A DNA stretch of 64,000 bases from Mesobacillus boroniphilus (GTDB lineage: Bacteria > Bacillota > Bacilli > Bacillales > Cytobacillaceae): the NCBI RefSeq assembly GCF_018424685.1, contig NZ_QTKX01000001.1, forward strand, positions 2,170,001 to 2,234,000. The letters are read 5' to 3'. The translations under genes were made by a program, and so were the position numbers. Positions 7,986 to 14,087 of this stretch are shown piece by piece. Below the pieces are notes generated by a model. It was not told where the DNA came from, ran no database searches, and saw only the letters and a program-made list of their open reading frames with translations. The number at the start of each line of letters is the position of its first letter. Within the stretch, counting starts at the first letter, position 1.

Positions 7986-8708
7986 ATGTCGGGCATACTA
8001 ACAGCACTCGGGTACTTAGTTAAAGAAGTGATCCTTCTTGTTTCGTATGTTAAAAACAATGCATTTCCTCAACCGTTATCTGCAGCTGATGAGCGAAAGT
8101 ACTTAAGGTTGATGGCAAATGGTGACCCACACGCGAGAAATATGCTGATTGAGCACAATCTGAGACTAGTCGCGCATATCGTGAAAAAATTCGAAAACAC
8201 CGGCGAGGATTCGGAGGATTTGATTTCTATTGGAACAATTGGCCTGATTAAGGCAATCGAAAGCTATTCGGAAGGCAAAGGCACCAAACTGGCAACATAT
8301 GCTGCCAGATGTATTGAAAATGAGATCCTCATGCACTTGAGAGCATTGAAGAAAACCAAGAAGGATGTATCTTTACACGATCCTATCGGCCAGGACAAAG
8401 AAGGAAATGAAATTTCGCTGATCGATGTCCTAAAGTCTGAATCAGAAGATGTCATTGATACCATTCAGCTCAATATGGAGCTTGAAAAAGTAAAAGAATA
8501 TATCGATGTCCTCGATGAGCGTGAAAAAGAGGTCATTGTTGGCCGCTTTGGCCTTGACTTAAAGAAGGAAAAAACACAACGGGAAATCGCCAAAGAACTC
8601 GGCATCTCAAGAAGTTATGTATCAAGGATTGAGAAAAGGGCATTGATGAAAATGTTCCATGAGTTTTATCGTGCGGAGAAGGAAAAGAAGAAGAATAAAG
8701 GTCAGTAA
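7986..8708 (+). CDS. sigK: RNA polymerase sigma-K factor precursor
   Basis: The late mother-cell sporulation sigma factor, 240 residues. The first 20 residues ([20 protein letters not shown]) form the hydrophobic pro-sequence; by comparison with B. subtilis, SpoIVFB cuts before Tyr21 of [11 protein letters not shown]. Region 2 includes [18 protein letters not shown] and the -10 recognition helix around [15 protein letters not shown]; region 4 has the helix-turn-helix [21 protein letters not shown]. The frame is continuous, so no skin-like element interrupts it, and no rearrangement is needed. It is separated from the sulfur operon by a divergent control region. Confidence 0.97.
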   Translation: MSGILTALGYLVKEVILLVSYVKNNAFPQPLSAADERKYLRLMANGDPHARNMLIEHNLRLVAHIVKKFENTGEDSEDLISIGTIGLIKAIESYSEGKGTKLATYAARCIENEILMHLRALKKTKKDVSLHDPIGQDKEGNEISLIDVLKSESEDVIDTIQLNMELEKVKEYIDVLDEREKEVIVGRFGLDLKKEKTQREIAKELGISRSYVSRIEKRALMKMFHEFYRAEKEKKKNKGQ

Positions 8709-8717
8709 TAGGGAAAA

Positions 8718-8750
8718 CCCGGTGGATGCCCGGATTTTTTATCTTTTTCT
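8718..8750 (+). terminator. Probable terminator of sigK
   Basis: Short CCGG/CCGG stem with a 7-base loop followed by TTTTTTATCTTTTT, ten bases after the stop codon. The stem is weak. Confidence 0.5.
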
Positions 8751-8764
8751 AGGTTTTATTTTTA

Positions 8765-8949
8765 GGCTGTTTTCGTAAAGATTGTTGTTAAAATCCTAAA
8801 GCCGATTTTAACGTAATAGAACGCCATTTTGTAGTTCTGTATTAAGTTTGCATGCTCTTTTCTCATAACAAGAGGCAACTTTGGGAAGAAAAATAGTTCA
8901 TTCACTCCTATTTTGTAATCAATAGCAACAAAGTTTGAGAAAAGAGCCT
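8765..8949. mobile_element. MITE-like element, family A copy 2
   Basis: A 185-bp copy almost identical to that at 58784, with ends GGCTGTTTTC and GAAAAGAGCC. Perfect 8-bp target duplication TATTTTTA at 8757-8764 and 8950-8957. It lies between the sigK terminator and the terminator of the micro-ORF cluster. Confidence 0.93.
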
Positions 8950-8963
8950 ATTTTTAAAAAGAA

Positions 8964-8997
8964 AAAGAGATCAATCGACGATGATTGATCTCTTTTG
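8964..8997. terminator. Strong terminator ending the micro-ORF cluster
   Basis: Perfect 14-bp stem AAAAGAGATCAATC/GATTGATCTCTTTT with a 6-base loop. On the minus strand it follows the 25-residue micro-ORF by four bases. It has A and T runs on both sides, so it could work both ways. Confidence 0.9.
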
Positions 8998-9001
8998 AAC
9001 T

Positions 9002-9079
9002 CTATTCCACACTTACTTCTGCAGCAACTACCAAACCGACAGCGCCACAGATCACCAATCCCATGACAATCAAGAACAT
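9002..9079 (-). CDS. Putative 25-residue membrane microprotein
   Basis: Encodes MFLIVMGLVICGAVGLVVAA plus EVSVE: one hydrophobic helix with an acidic tail. AAAGGGG lies eight bases before this ATG; an in-frame ATG two codons upstream (9085) is too close to the ribosome site. A strong terminator starts four bases past the stop, which supports a real transcription unit. No family is recognised. It may be the last cistron of the yrzI micro-ORF cluster or have its own promoter in the 90-bp gap upstream. Confidence 0.6.
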   Translation of the reverse strand: MFLIVMGLVICGAVGLVVAAEVSVE

Positions 9080-9168
9080 GCCCATCACCCCTTTAACGAA
9101 GACCCATTGTTTACACCAAATTTATCATATAAATACGGTGCTAAAAGGGTAGGGTTGTGAACATTTTG

Positions 9169-9228
9169 TTAACGATAGGATTTCTTTTTTTTGAAAATTA
9201 ATGTTAACAGCAATACATGCAGTGACAT
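9169..9228 (-). CDS. Putative 19-residue micro-ORF downstream of yrzI
   Basis: Encodes MSLHVLLLTLIFKKKKSYR: a hydrophobic start and a run of four lysines. GGGAGG lies eight bases before ATG, as good a ribosome site as any gene here. It follows another 19-codon ORF after 24 bases. B. subtilis yrzI is also reported to lie in an mRNA with very short ORFs, one of them the target of the ribosome-associated nuclease Rae1; homology to that ORF is not established. Confidence 0.55.
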   Translation of the reverse strand: MSLHVLLLTLIFKKKKSYR

Positions 9229-9252
9229 ACAATTTACCTCCCGACTCCGTCG

Positions 9253-9312
9253 TTAGGTGGTGTCCTTCTCCACCCATAAGCTAGCCAGTCTTCTTTGAAT
9301 TAAATAAATCAT
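9253..9312 (-). CDS. Putative 19-residue micro-ORF downstream of yrzI
   Basis: Encodes MIYLIQRRLASLWVEKDTT. AGAAAGGTGG lies upstream of ATG with suitable spacing, 38 bases after the yrzI stop. No family is recognised. The serial arrangement with yrzI and the next 19-codon ORF, each with its own ribosome site, is the main evidence that it is translated. Confidence 0.5.
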   Translation of the reverse strand: MIYLIQRRLASLWVEKDTT

Positions 9313-9350
9313 TTTCTTTCCACCTTTCTAAAGTTTTTTATTCAAATAAA

Positions 9351-9488
9351 TTAAAACAGGCGCAGCATTGATTGACGGGTTTTATTGTCTTCAACCATTT
9401 TTTCTACCATTTCGTTATGGCGAATTTCTTCTAAAGACATTTGGCGTTTGTTGATTGTAATTGTAAAAAACAAGATATTTAAGGTCAT
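9351..9488 (-). CDS. yrzI: YrzI-family small protein
   Basis: A 45-residue protein starting MTLNILFFTITINKRQMSLE, with a hydrophobic first dozen residues and a charged, helical remainder ending RQSMLRLF. The start and KRQ-S-EE pattern match the Bacillus YrzI family from memory. A near-perfect AAGGAGGTG lies eight bases before ATG. Function is unknown; in B. subtilis the yrzI mRNA is notable for nuclease control. Here two terminator-like hairpins lie between the promoter-proximal micro-ORF and this gene, so its expression may depend on read-through or a separate start. Confidence 0.85.
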   Translation of the reverse strand: MTLNILFFTITINKRQMSLEEIRHNEMVEKMVEDNKTRQSMLRLF

Positions 9489-9519
9489 TATCGGTTCACC
9501 TCCTTTTTATTTCCACCCC

Positions 9520-9549
9520 AAAAAGCCGCAAGGATTCCTCCCCTGCGGC
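9520..9549 (-). terminator. Terminator-like hairpin directly upstream of yrzI
   Basis: Minus strand GCCGCA/TGCGGC stem (with two further pairs) followed by five T residues, ending about 30 bases before the yrzI start. Sequence closely resembles the hairpin at 9562-9594, as if duplicated. Confidence 0.75.
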
Positions 9550-9561
9550 GAAAATGGGCAC

Positions 9562-9594
9562 AAAAAAGCCACAGGGCACGATTCTCCCTGCGGC
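9562..9594 (-). terminator. Terminator after the 26-residue micro-ORF
   Basis: Minus strand 9-bp stem GCCGCAGGG/CCCTGTGGC (one G-U pair), 9-base loop, then six T residues. First of two look-alike terminators between the micro-ORF at 9621-9701 and yrzI. Confidence 0.85.
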
Positions 9595-9620
9595 CATGGA
9601 TGTATTAGTAAAAAAACAGC

Positions 9621-9701
9621 TTAAACAATCCAGTCCGATCCGGTCGAATGCGTATTACGATATGAAGTTAGTGCGTTATTCCAGTATCCAATCATGATCA
9701 T
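9621..9701 (-). CDS. Putative 26-residue leader micro-ORF of the yrzI locus
   Basis: Encodes MIMIGYWNNALTSYRNTHST followed by GSDWIV. AAGGAGG lies at good distance before ATG (9701; a second in-frame ATG is at 9695), and a strong promoter lies just upstream. It ends about 27 bases before a terminator. Position between promoter and tandem terminators is that of a leader peptide or a stand-alone microprotein. No family recognised. Confidence 0.55.
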   Translation of the reverse strand: MIMIGYWNNALTSYRNTHSTGSDWIV

Positions 9702-9742
9702 TTCACTCGACCTCCTTTTGAATTATTCCGCTTCCATTGGTA

Positions 9743-9771
9743 AGTATATCCACTTTGATTTGTTTTGTAAA
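9743..9771 (-). promoter_or_regulatory. Sigma-A promoter of the yrzI micro-ORF locus
   Basis: Minus strand TTTACA, 17 bp, TATACT. Start of transcription is expected near 9736, about 35 bases before the 26-residue ORF. Confidence 0.75.
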
Positions 9772-9815
9772 CCTTTTTTGGCCGGTTTTTCCAAAAAAGT
9801 ATTCGTCAAAATCCA

Positions 9816-9841
9816 ACAAAAAAAACGCCCTGCACGGACGT
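9816..9841 (-). terminator. Terminator of yrhC
   Basis: Minus strand ACGTCC/GGGCGT stem with a GTGCA loop followed by eight T residues, directly after the stop codon. Confidence 0.85.
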
Positions 9842-10096
9842 TTATTTCTTCATCAGCATTTCCTGGCCTTCTTCGGTTTCTATCAGCTGGTTGCGATATT
9901 TTTTAGCGATTGAAAAGAATGATATGGATCCAGCAAGGAAACCAATGGAAGCACCAGTTGCAATATATAAATCTGTCATAATTTTCGTTTCAGATGGAAT
10001 GATCGTTCCAAGGTAAAAAAATACTCCTACAGCAAGAAGTACGGTTGCATATTGCTTAAAATCAACCATTTTTTCGTAGAGTTGTTTCGCGTCCAT
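9842..10096 (-). CDS. yrhC: YrhC-family membrane protein
   Basis: An 84-residue protein with two predicted membrane helices (about residues 15-32 and 41-62: YATVLLAVGVFFYLGTII, then TGASIGFLAGSISFF). The opening MDAKQLYEKMVDFKQYA matches the YrhC family as I recall it; in B. subtilis yrhC lies by mtnN and the mccAB genes, and mtnN is also its neighbour here. The start is ATG at 10096 with AGGTG upstream; the longer frame adds 23 unlikely residues. Function unknown. Confidence 0.75.
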   Translation of the reverse strand: MDAKQLYEKMVDFKQYATVLLAVGVFFYLGTIIPSETKIMTDLYIATGASIGFLAGSISFFSIAKKYRNQLIETEEGQEMLMKK

Positions 10097-10249
10097 TTCT
10101 ATCACCTGCACTTTCAGACTTAACCACAACCCTACTTTAACATTTTTTAAACATCTTATAAGCATGTAAGTTATGGAAAAAAATTGGATAAAGATTTTAT
10201 TTTATGTATGATTTAGAGTTATGCTGATTTTAGGATGGATTGGAGTTGC

Positions 10250-10452
10250 TGCTTCGGACAAAACTAGCGACTCCTACTGGGGTTTTGTCCGAACCTGGGG
10301 CTGCTTCGGACAAAACGAGCGACTCCTACCGGGGTTTTGTCCGAATCTGGGGTTACTTCGGACAAAACGAGCGGCTTCAACTGCGATTTTGTCCGAATCT
10401 GTTGCTGCTTTGGACAAACAAGGCGCCCTCCCTGTGATTTGTCCGAACCTGC
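10250..10452. repeat. Four tandem 52-bp hairpin units
   Basis: TTCGGACA (TTTGGACA in the last unit) begins at 10253, 10305, 10357 and 10409, an exact 52-bp period. Each unit has facing arms such as TTCGGACAAAAC and GTTTTGTCCGAA around a 17 to 20-base centre, so each can fold as a stem of 10 to 12 bp. Centres vary (CGACTCCTAC in the first two). No ORF of merit. The same core recurs near 37200. Confidence 0.9.
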
Positions 10453-10481
10453 GCCTCATCACCTGTTTTTTTCCAGAAAAA

Positions 10482-10505
10482 TAGCGTGGAATTAATTCCA
10501 CGCTA
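10482..10505 (-). terminator. Terminator of mtnN
   Basis: Perfect 24-base palindrome TAGCGTGGAATT/AATTCCACGCTA, T-rich on the minus-strand side, 24 bases past the mtnN stop. Confidence 0.85.
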
Positions 10506-10529
10506 AAAAAATGGATCACTTTTTAAATA

Positions 10530-11234
10530 TTATACCTTCCAGTTCTTGACCATCTCATTAACGATTTCAAAGGAATTCTTGGAAGCGAGTTTTGTGAATT
10601 CCAGGAAGTTTACGTCTGCTGAGCCATCTGCCTGGTCAGACATTGACCTGATGATCACGAATGGGATGTTGTTCATGATACATACCTGTCCAACGGCCGC
10701 ACCTTCCATTTCTGTACAATATCCATTAAGCTCCTCATAAAGGAATTTTACTTTCTCGCGGTCAGCGATAAATTGGTCACCAGATAAGATACGTCCGCTG
10801 ACGATTTTCTTATCCTCTACAATTTCTTTGCTCGCCGTAATCGCCAAATCCACCAATCGCTCATCGGCTTTAAATACAGATACTTCTGTATAAGGGATTT
10901 CCCCTAGATTGAAGCCCAATGCGCGGACGTCCATATCATGCTGTACACAATCAGTTGAAACGACGATATCTCCTATTTTCAAATCGGGATTAACAGCACC
11001 AGCAACACCGGTAAATACAATATTGGATGCAGCGAATTCATCAATCAAAATTTGTGTACACACGCTTGCGTTAACTTTCCCGACTCCGGACTTACAGAGT
11101 ACTACGTCATACTCGTTAAAAGTGCCGACGTAAAAGGTGATGCCTGCCTTCTTTTTTTCATCATAGTCCTTCATTGAATCGAGAATATGCTGAATTTCTT
11201 CATCCATTGCGCCTATAATACCAATCCTGCTCAT
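10530..11234 (-). CDS. mtnN: 5'-methylthioadenosine/S-adenosylhomocysteine nucleosidase
   Basis: Cleaves adenine from methylthioadenosine and S-adenosylhomocysteine, products of polyamine synthesis and of methylation. 234 residues; signatures include GIIGAMDEEI at the N-terminus, GVAGAVNPDLKIGD, the substrate-binding MEGAAVGQV and the catalytic Asp in RSMSDQADG. ATG at 11234 has GGAGG eight bases upstream; the longer frame starts inside the ribosome site. It follows mtaD, another enzyme on the same substrates; the mccAB genes that flank it in B. subtilis are absent here. Confidence 0.96.
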   Translation of the reverse strand: MSRIGIIGAMDEEIQHILDSMKDYDEKKKAGITFYVGTFNEYDVVLCKSGVGKVNASVCTQILIDEFAASNIVFTGVAGAVNPDLKIGDIVVSTDCVQHDMDVRALGFNLGEIPYTEVSVFKADERLVDLAITASKEIVEDKKIVSGRILSGDQFIADREKVKFLYEELNGYCTEMEGAAVGQVCIMNNIPFVIIRSMSDQADGSADVNFLEFTKLASKNSFEIVNEMVKNWKV

Positions 11235-11348
11235 AATTCTGACCTCCAAAGTCTGATTAGTTTTGATTTAGATTCCATAAAACATTAACCGGATTATGGG
11301 GAATTTTTCATAAAACCCAGAAGCCCCTTTTACTTTCTATGTAAAATT

Positions 11349-12644
11349 TTACGAAAGAAGCTTCGACATTCTGTTTGCTTCATATAGTATTTTTTCTTCA
11401 TCAATCGTTTTGAACTGTCCATTGTCAAGAATTTGTTTACCCTGGACATAGACATCCTTTACATCTCGTCCAGATCCGGAATAAACAAGGTGGGATACTG
11501 GATTATGCTTAGGATAAAAGAATGAGTGATTAGAGTTCACGACAATAAAATCTGCATCTTTGCCAACTTCCAGCGATCCAATCCGTTCTTCAAGCCAAAG
11601 AGATTCTGCTCCCTGGATGGTTGCCATCCTTAAGGCTTGCTGTGCGGTGACGACAGTTGCATCCCTAGCTACTCCTTTATGGATGGTAGCGGCAGCTTTC
11701 AGCTCTTCAAATAAATCCAGATTATTATTGGAGGCGACGCTGTCTGTACCAAGGCTGACTGTAACTCCCTTTTCGAGCATTTTGCCAACCGGTGCAATCC
11801 CGCTGCCCAATTTGAGGTTACTGATCACATTATGGGACACCTTCACATCTTTTTCTGCAAGGATTTCAATATCCTCGTCATTCACATGGACAGCATGTGC
11901 TACAAGTGATGGACGGTCAAAGAAACCAAGGTTGTCCAGGTGTACTACTGGAGTATCTCCATAGTCCTCAATATTCTTCTCTACTTCAAATTTCGTTTCA
12001 GACATATGCGTATGCAACGGAACATTCAGTTCGACTGATTTATCAATGATTTGTGAAATATACTCTGGTGAGCAAGTATAAGGAGAATGCGGTGACAGCA
12101 TAGTCGTAATCCGGCCACCTGCGCCATTGTACCAGCTTTTCGCAAAGTCCGCCGCTTCCTTAAGCTTGCTCTGTCGAAGCTCATCCGAACCAAAGCCAAT
12201 GATACCGCGGCACAGTACTCCACGTATTCCTGCTTCCTCTACCGCCTTTGCAATCTCATCCATATTGTCATACATATCAACAAAAGTCGTTGTACCTGTA
12301 CGGATCATTTCAAGGATGGAAAGCTTGGCGCCCCATTTTGCATGTTCAGCTGTGTATTTAGCTTCAAGCGGCCAAATTTTATCTTCCAGCCATGTCTGCA
12401 AATGCAAATCATCCGCATATCCTCTCAGCAAGGACATCGGTGTGTGTCCATGCGTATTGATCAGGCCTGGAAGGAGAATATTGCCTTTTAAATCTACTTT
12501 TTCATCATAAGAGGAAAAATCTTCAGGTGCAGCCCCGACATAAATGATTTTTTCATCTTCAATGCCAATGGCTCCATTCTCGATCACTTCATTTTTGGTA
12601 TTACTCGTAACGATGGTGCCGTTATATAATAACTTTCTTGCCAT
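11349..12644 (-). CDS. mtaD: 5-methylthioadenosine/S-adenosylhomocysteine deaminase
   Basis: A 431-residue metal-dependent amidohydrolase. Metal ligands are visible: His65 and His67 in NTHGH, a His in LHTHMSETK, and Asp in LGTDSVASNNN; SPHSPYTCSP is also typical of the MtaD/SsnA/TrzN group. The product converts SAH or MTA to inosyl forms. It is placed directly before mtnN on the same strand (114-bp gap), giving two routes for the same nucleoside pool. Substrate choice is by family and context; other purine or guanine deaminase activity is possible. Confidence 0.88.
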   Translation of the reverse strand: MARKLLYNGTIVTSNTKNEVIENGAIGIEDEKIIYVGAAPEDFSSYDEKVDLKGNILLPGLINTHGHTPMSLLRGYADDLHLQTWLEDKIWPLEAKYTAEHAKWGAKLSILEMIRTGTTTFVDMYDNMDEIAKAVEEAGIRGVLCRGIIGFGSDELRQSKLKEAADFAKSWYNGAGGRITTMLSPHSPYTCSPEYISQIIDKSVELNVPLHTHMSETKFEVEKNIEDYGDTPVVHLDNLGFFDRPSLVAHAVHVNDEDIEILAEKDVKVSHNVISNLKLGSGIAPVGKMLEKGVTVSLGTDSVASNNNLDLFEELKAAATIHKGVARDATVVTAQQALRMATIQGAESLWLEERIGSLEVGKDADFIVVNSNHSFFYPKHNPVSHLVYSGSGRDVKDVYVQGKQILDNGQFKTIDEEKILYEANRMSKLLS

Positions 12645-12770
12645 ATTAATCGCTCCTATGTAAAAACACTTTTCCTACTAGATTTCGGTGTTTCAGACTG
12701 AAATATGCCTATCGTTCTAATTTATCAAAAAATGGTTTATTATTATAGAGAATTTACTATTTTTTTGTAA

Positions 12771-13009
12771 GGCTCTGTTAATCACGGCTGTTGATTTTCG
12801 TTCTAAGCGCTTCGCTTTCCGCGGGGAAGAATTATGAAAAAGTCCAACTGCCGGCTTTCCAAAGATCAAATTCTTCCTTGCAGTCTCGGAGCCTCCTCGG
12901 CGCTTCAAGCGCCTGCGGGGTCATCTATGACTTGCTCATTCCGCAGGAGTCTTCGCCCCTTCCACTAAAATCAACAGGATGTAAAAGCAACATTCACTTT
13001 AACAGAGAC
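12771..13009. mobile_element. MITE-like element, family B
   Basis: A 239-bp element with ends GGCTCTGTTAA and TTAACAGAGAC and inner inverted copies CTGTTGATTTT (12788) and AAAATCAACAG (12967). Flanks TTTTGTAA (12763-12770) and ATTTGTAA (13010-13017) match 7 of 8, a likely target duplication. The GC-rich interior (GCGCTTCGCTTTCCGCGG, GGCGCTTCAAGCGCC) resembles a repeat I recall as widespread in Bacillus genomes. No coding capacity. Confidence 0.82.
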
Positions 13010-13067
13010 ATTTGTAAAAGCAGGACAGAGACTATTTTAGCAAAATTACTTAAAGGGAGTTAGATTT

Positions 13068-13274
13068 ATGAATTTCCAATTTGATTTAATTGAAGATAAG
13101 GTTGAATTTTTTGAAGCAGTCGATTTGAAAACCCTGGAACAAAAAATCAATAAACAGATTGAAATTAATAAGGCAATCATGCTGACTGTCCATCACGTGT
13201 CGCATCAGATGCATTTAGATGATAAAGGAAGGCTGTTCTATTCAGCAGTTGTCCACTTCAAGGCAAAAAAATAA
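13068..13274 (+). CDS. yrzA: DUF2536 family protein YrzA
   Basis: A 68-residue soluble protein (MNFQFDLIEDKVEFFEAVDL) containing a Lys/Ile-rich helix and an HHVSHQMHLDDKGR segment. It matches the DUF2536/YrzA family as recalled. Function is unknown. AAAGGGAG lies upstream of ATG. It is convergent with yrrS and begins 58 bp after a MITE-like element, so the element may have changed its promoter region. Confidence 0.82.
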   Translation: MNFQFDLIEDKVEFFEAVDLKTLEQKINKQIEINKAIMLTVHHVSHQMHLDDKGRLFYSAVVHFKAKK

Positions 13275-13297
13275 AGGGGCCATCTTCCTGAGCCCCC
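13265..13297 (-). terminator. Terminator between yrzA and yrrS
   Basis: GGGGC/GCCCC stem followed on the minus strand by TTTATTTTTTT. It suits yrrS; its plus-strand tail has no T run, so use by yrzA is doubtful. Confidence 0.65.
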
Positions 13298-13312
13298 TCT
13301 CAAAAAATCACA

Positions 13313-14002
13313 TTATCTCTTATCATTTTCAATCAATTCTTCCATTTTAACTGGCTTCCAGCCCTGGCCTTCCACCCATTCAATCCATACCCTGAATGTC
13401 TGGTCACTTCCCTTTTCAGAGATGGTTCCTACTGCAGTATTAGGCGCACCGCCATTTTCATTCCACCATACAGTCATGTTATTCTTATCAATTCCCGTAG
13501 CATAAGAATATGCAAGAATCATTTCCTGCCAATCAACGGCATTTTGGTCGAAAACGGTATTATGTTCTCCTGCTTGTGTTGTGCCAACCGGCTTCCATTC
13601 AGGATTCTCAATCGTCTGTTTGACATTGGCATCACTGCCGCCTTCTGTCACGATTGGTTCCGCTAATTCTTCATCCTCAGCAGATTCCTCATCTGCTTCT
13701 TCAGACTCGATATCTTCTGTTGCACTATCGTCTTTTTTATCAGAATCTTTAAGATCATTCTTTTTGTCAGTATCTTTGCTGTCATTTTTGTTTCCTGAAG
13801 GGGCTGTGGCATCTTTTTCTGCCGCAACATCGTTCTGGTCAGCAGCCCCTTCATCATTGCTGAAAAAAATGTTAAAAGAGACAATTCCAATCAACAAAAT
13901 AACGACAACTATCAAGCTATTTAAAATAAGGTTCGTTTTTCTGCGCTTGGATCTTATTCGTGAACGTGTCCCCTCATTTAGGTTGTCATAGTCGTGCTTC
14001 AA
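13313..14002 (-). CDS. yrrS: YrrS-family membrane-anchored protein (DUF1510)
   Basis: A 229-residue protein: basic cytoplasmic N-terminus (RSRIRSKRRKTN), one membrane helix (about residues 25-45), a long Asp/Glu/Lys-rich low-complexity linker (about 50-125), then a folded extracellular C-terminal domain rich in Trp (NPEWKPVGTTQ, MTVWWNENGG, RVWIEWVEGQGWKPV). This is the DUF1510/YrrS layout. TTG start at 14002 with GGGAGGG upstream. It follows pbpI on the same strand, so a role in wall assembly is inferred from context. Confidence 0.9.
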   Translation of the reverse strand: MKHDYDNLNEGTRSRIRSKRRKTNLILNSLIVVVILLIGIVSFNIFFSNDEGAADQNDVAAEKDATAPSGNKNDSKDTDKKNDLKDSDKKDDSATEDIESEEADEESAEDEELAEPIVTEGGSDANVKQTIENPEWKPVGTTQAGEHNTVFDQNAVDWQEMILAYSYATGIDKNNMTVWWNENGGAPNTAVGTISEKGSDQTFRVWIEWVEGQGWKPVKMEELIENDKR

Positions 14003-14087
14003 GATCTTTCCCTCCCTTATAAGGTTGTCAACATTCTACCATGACTTAGGTCAAACTTGAAGGATTTTATATTCATCTAATGATGGT

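Noticed and set aside
7986-8708. Skin-type prophage interruption of sigK
   Set aside because: The sigK frame is complete from pro-sequence to region 4, with no recombinase or att-like repeat nearby.
10250-10452. CRISPR array
   Set aside because: Units are contiguous 52-bp repeats with diverging centres; there are no constant repeats of 24-40 bp with unique spacers, no leader and no cas genes.
10221-10519. Three overlapping frames of 65 to 87 residues with repeated CPNLG or SDKTSDS segments
   Set aside because: They are the 52-bp hairpin array read as protein on either strand; no ribosome sites, and the repeats explain the pattern.
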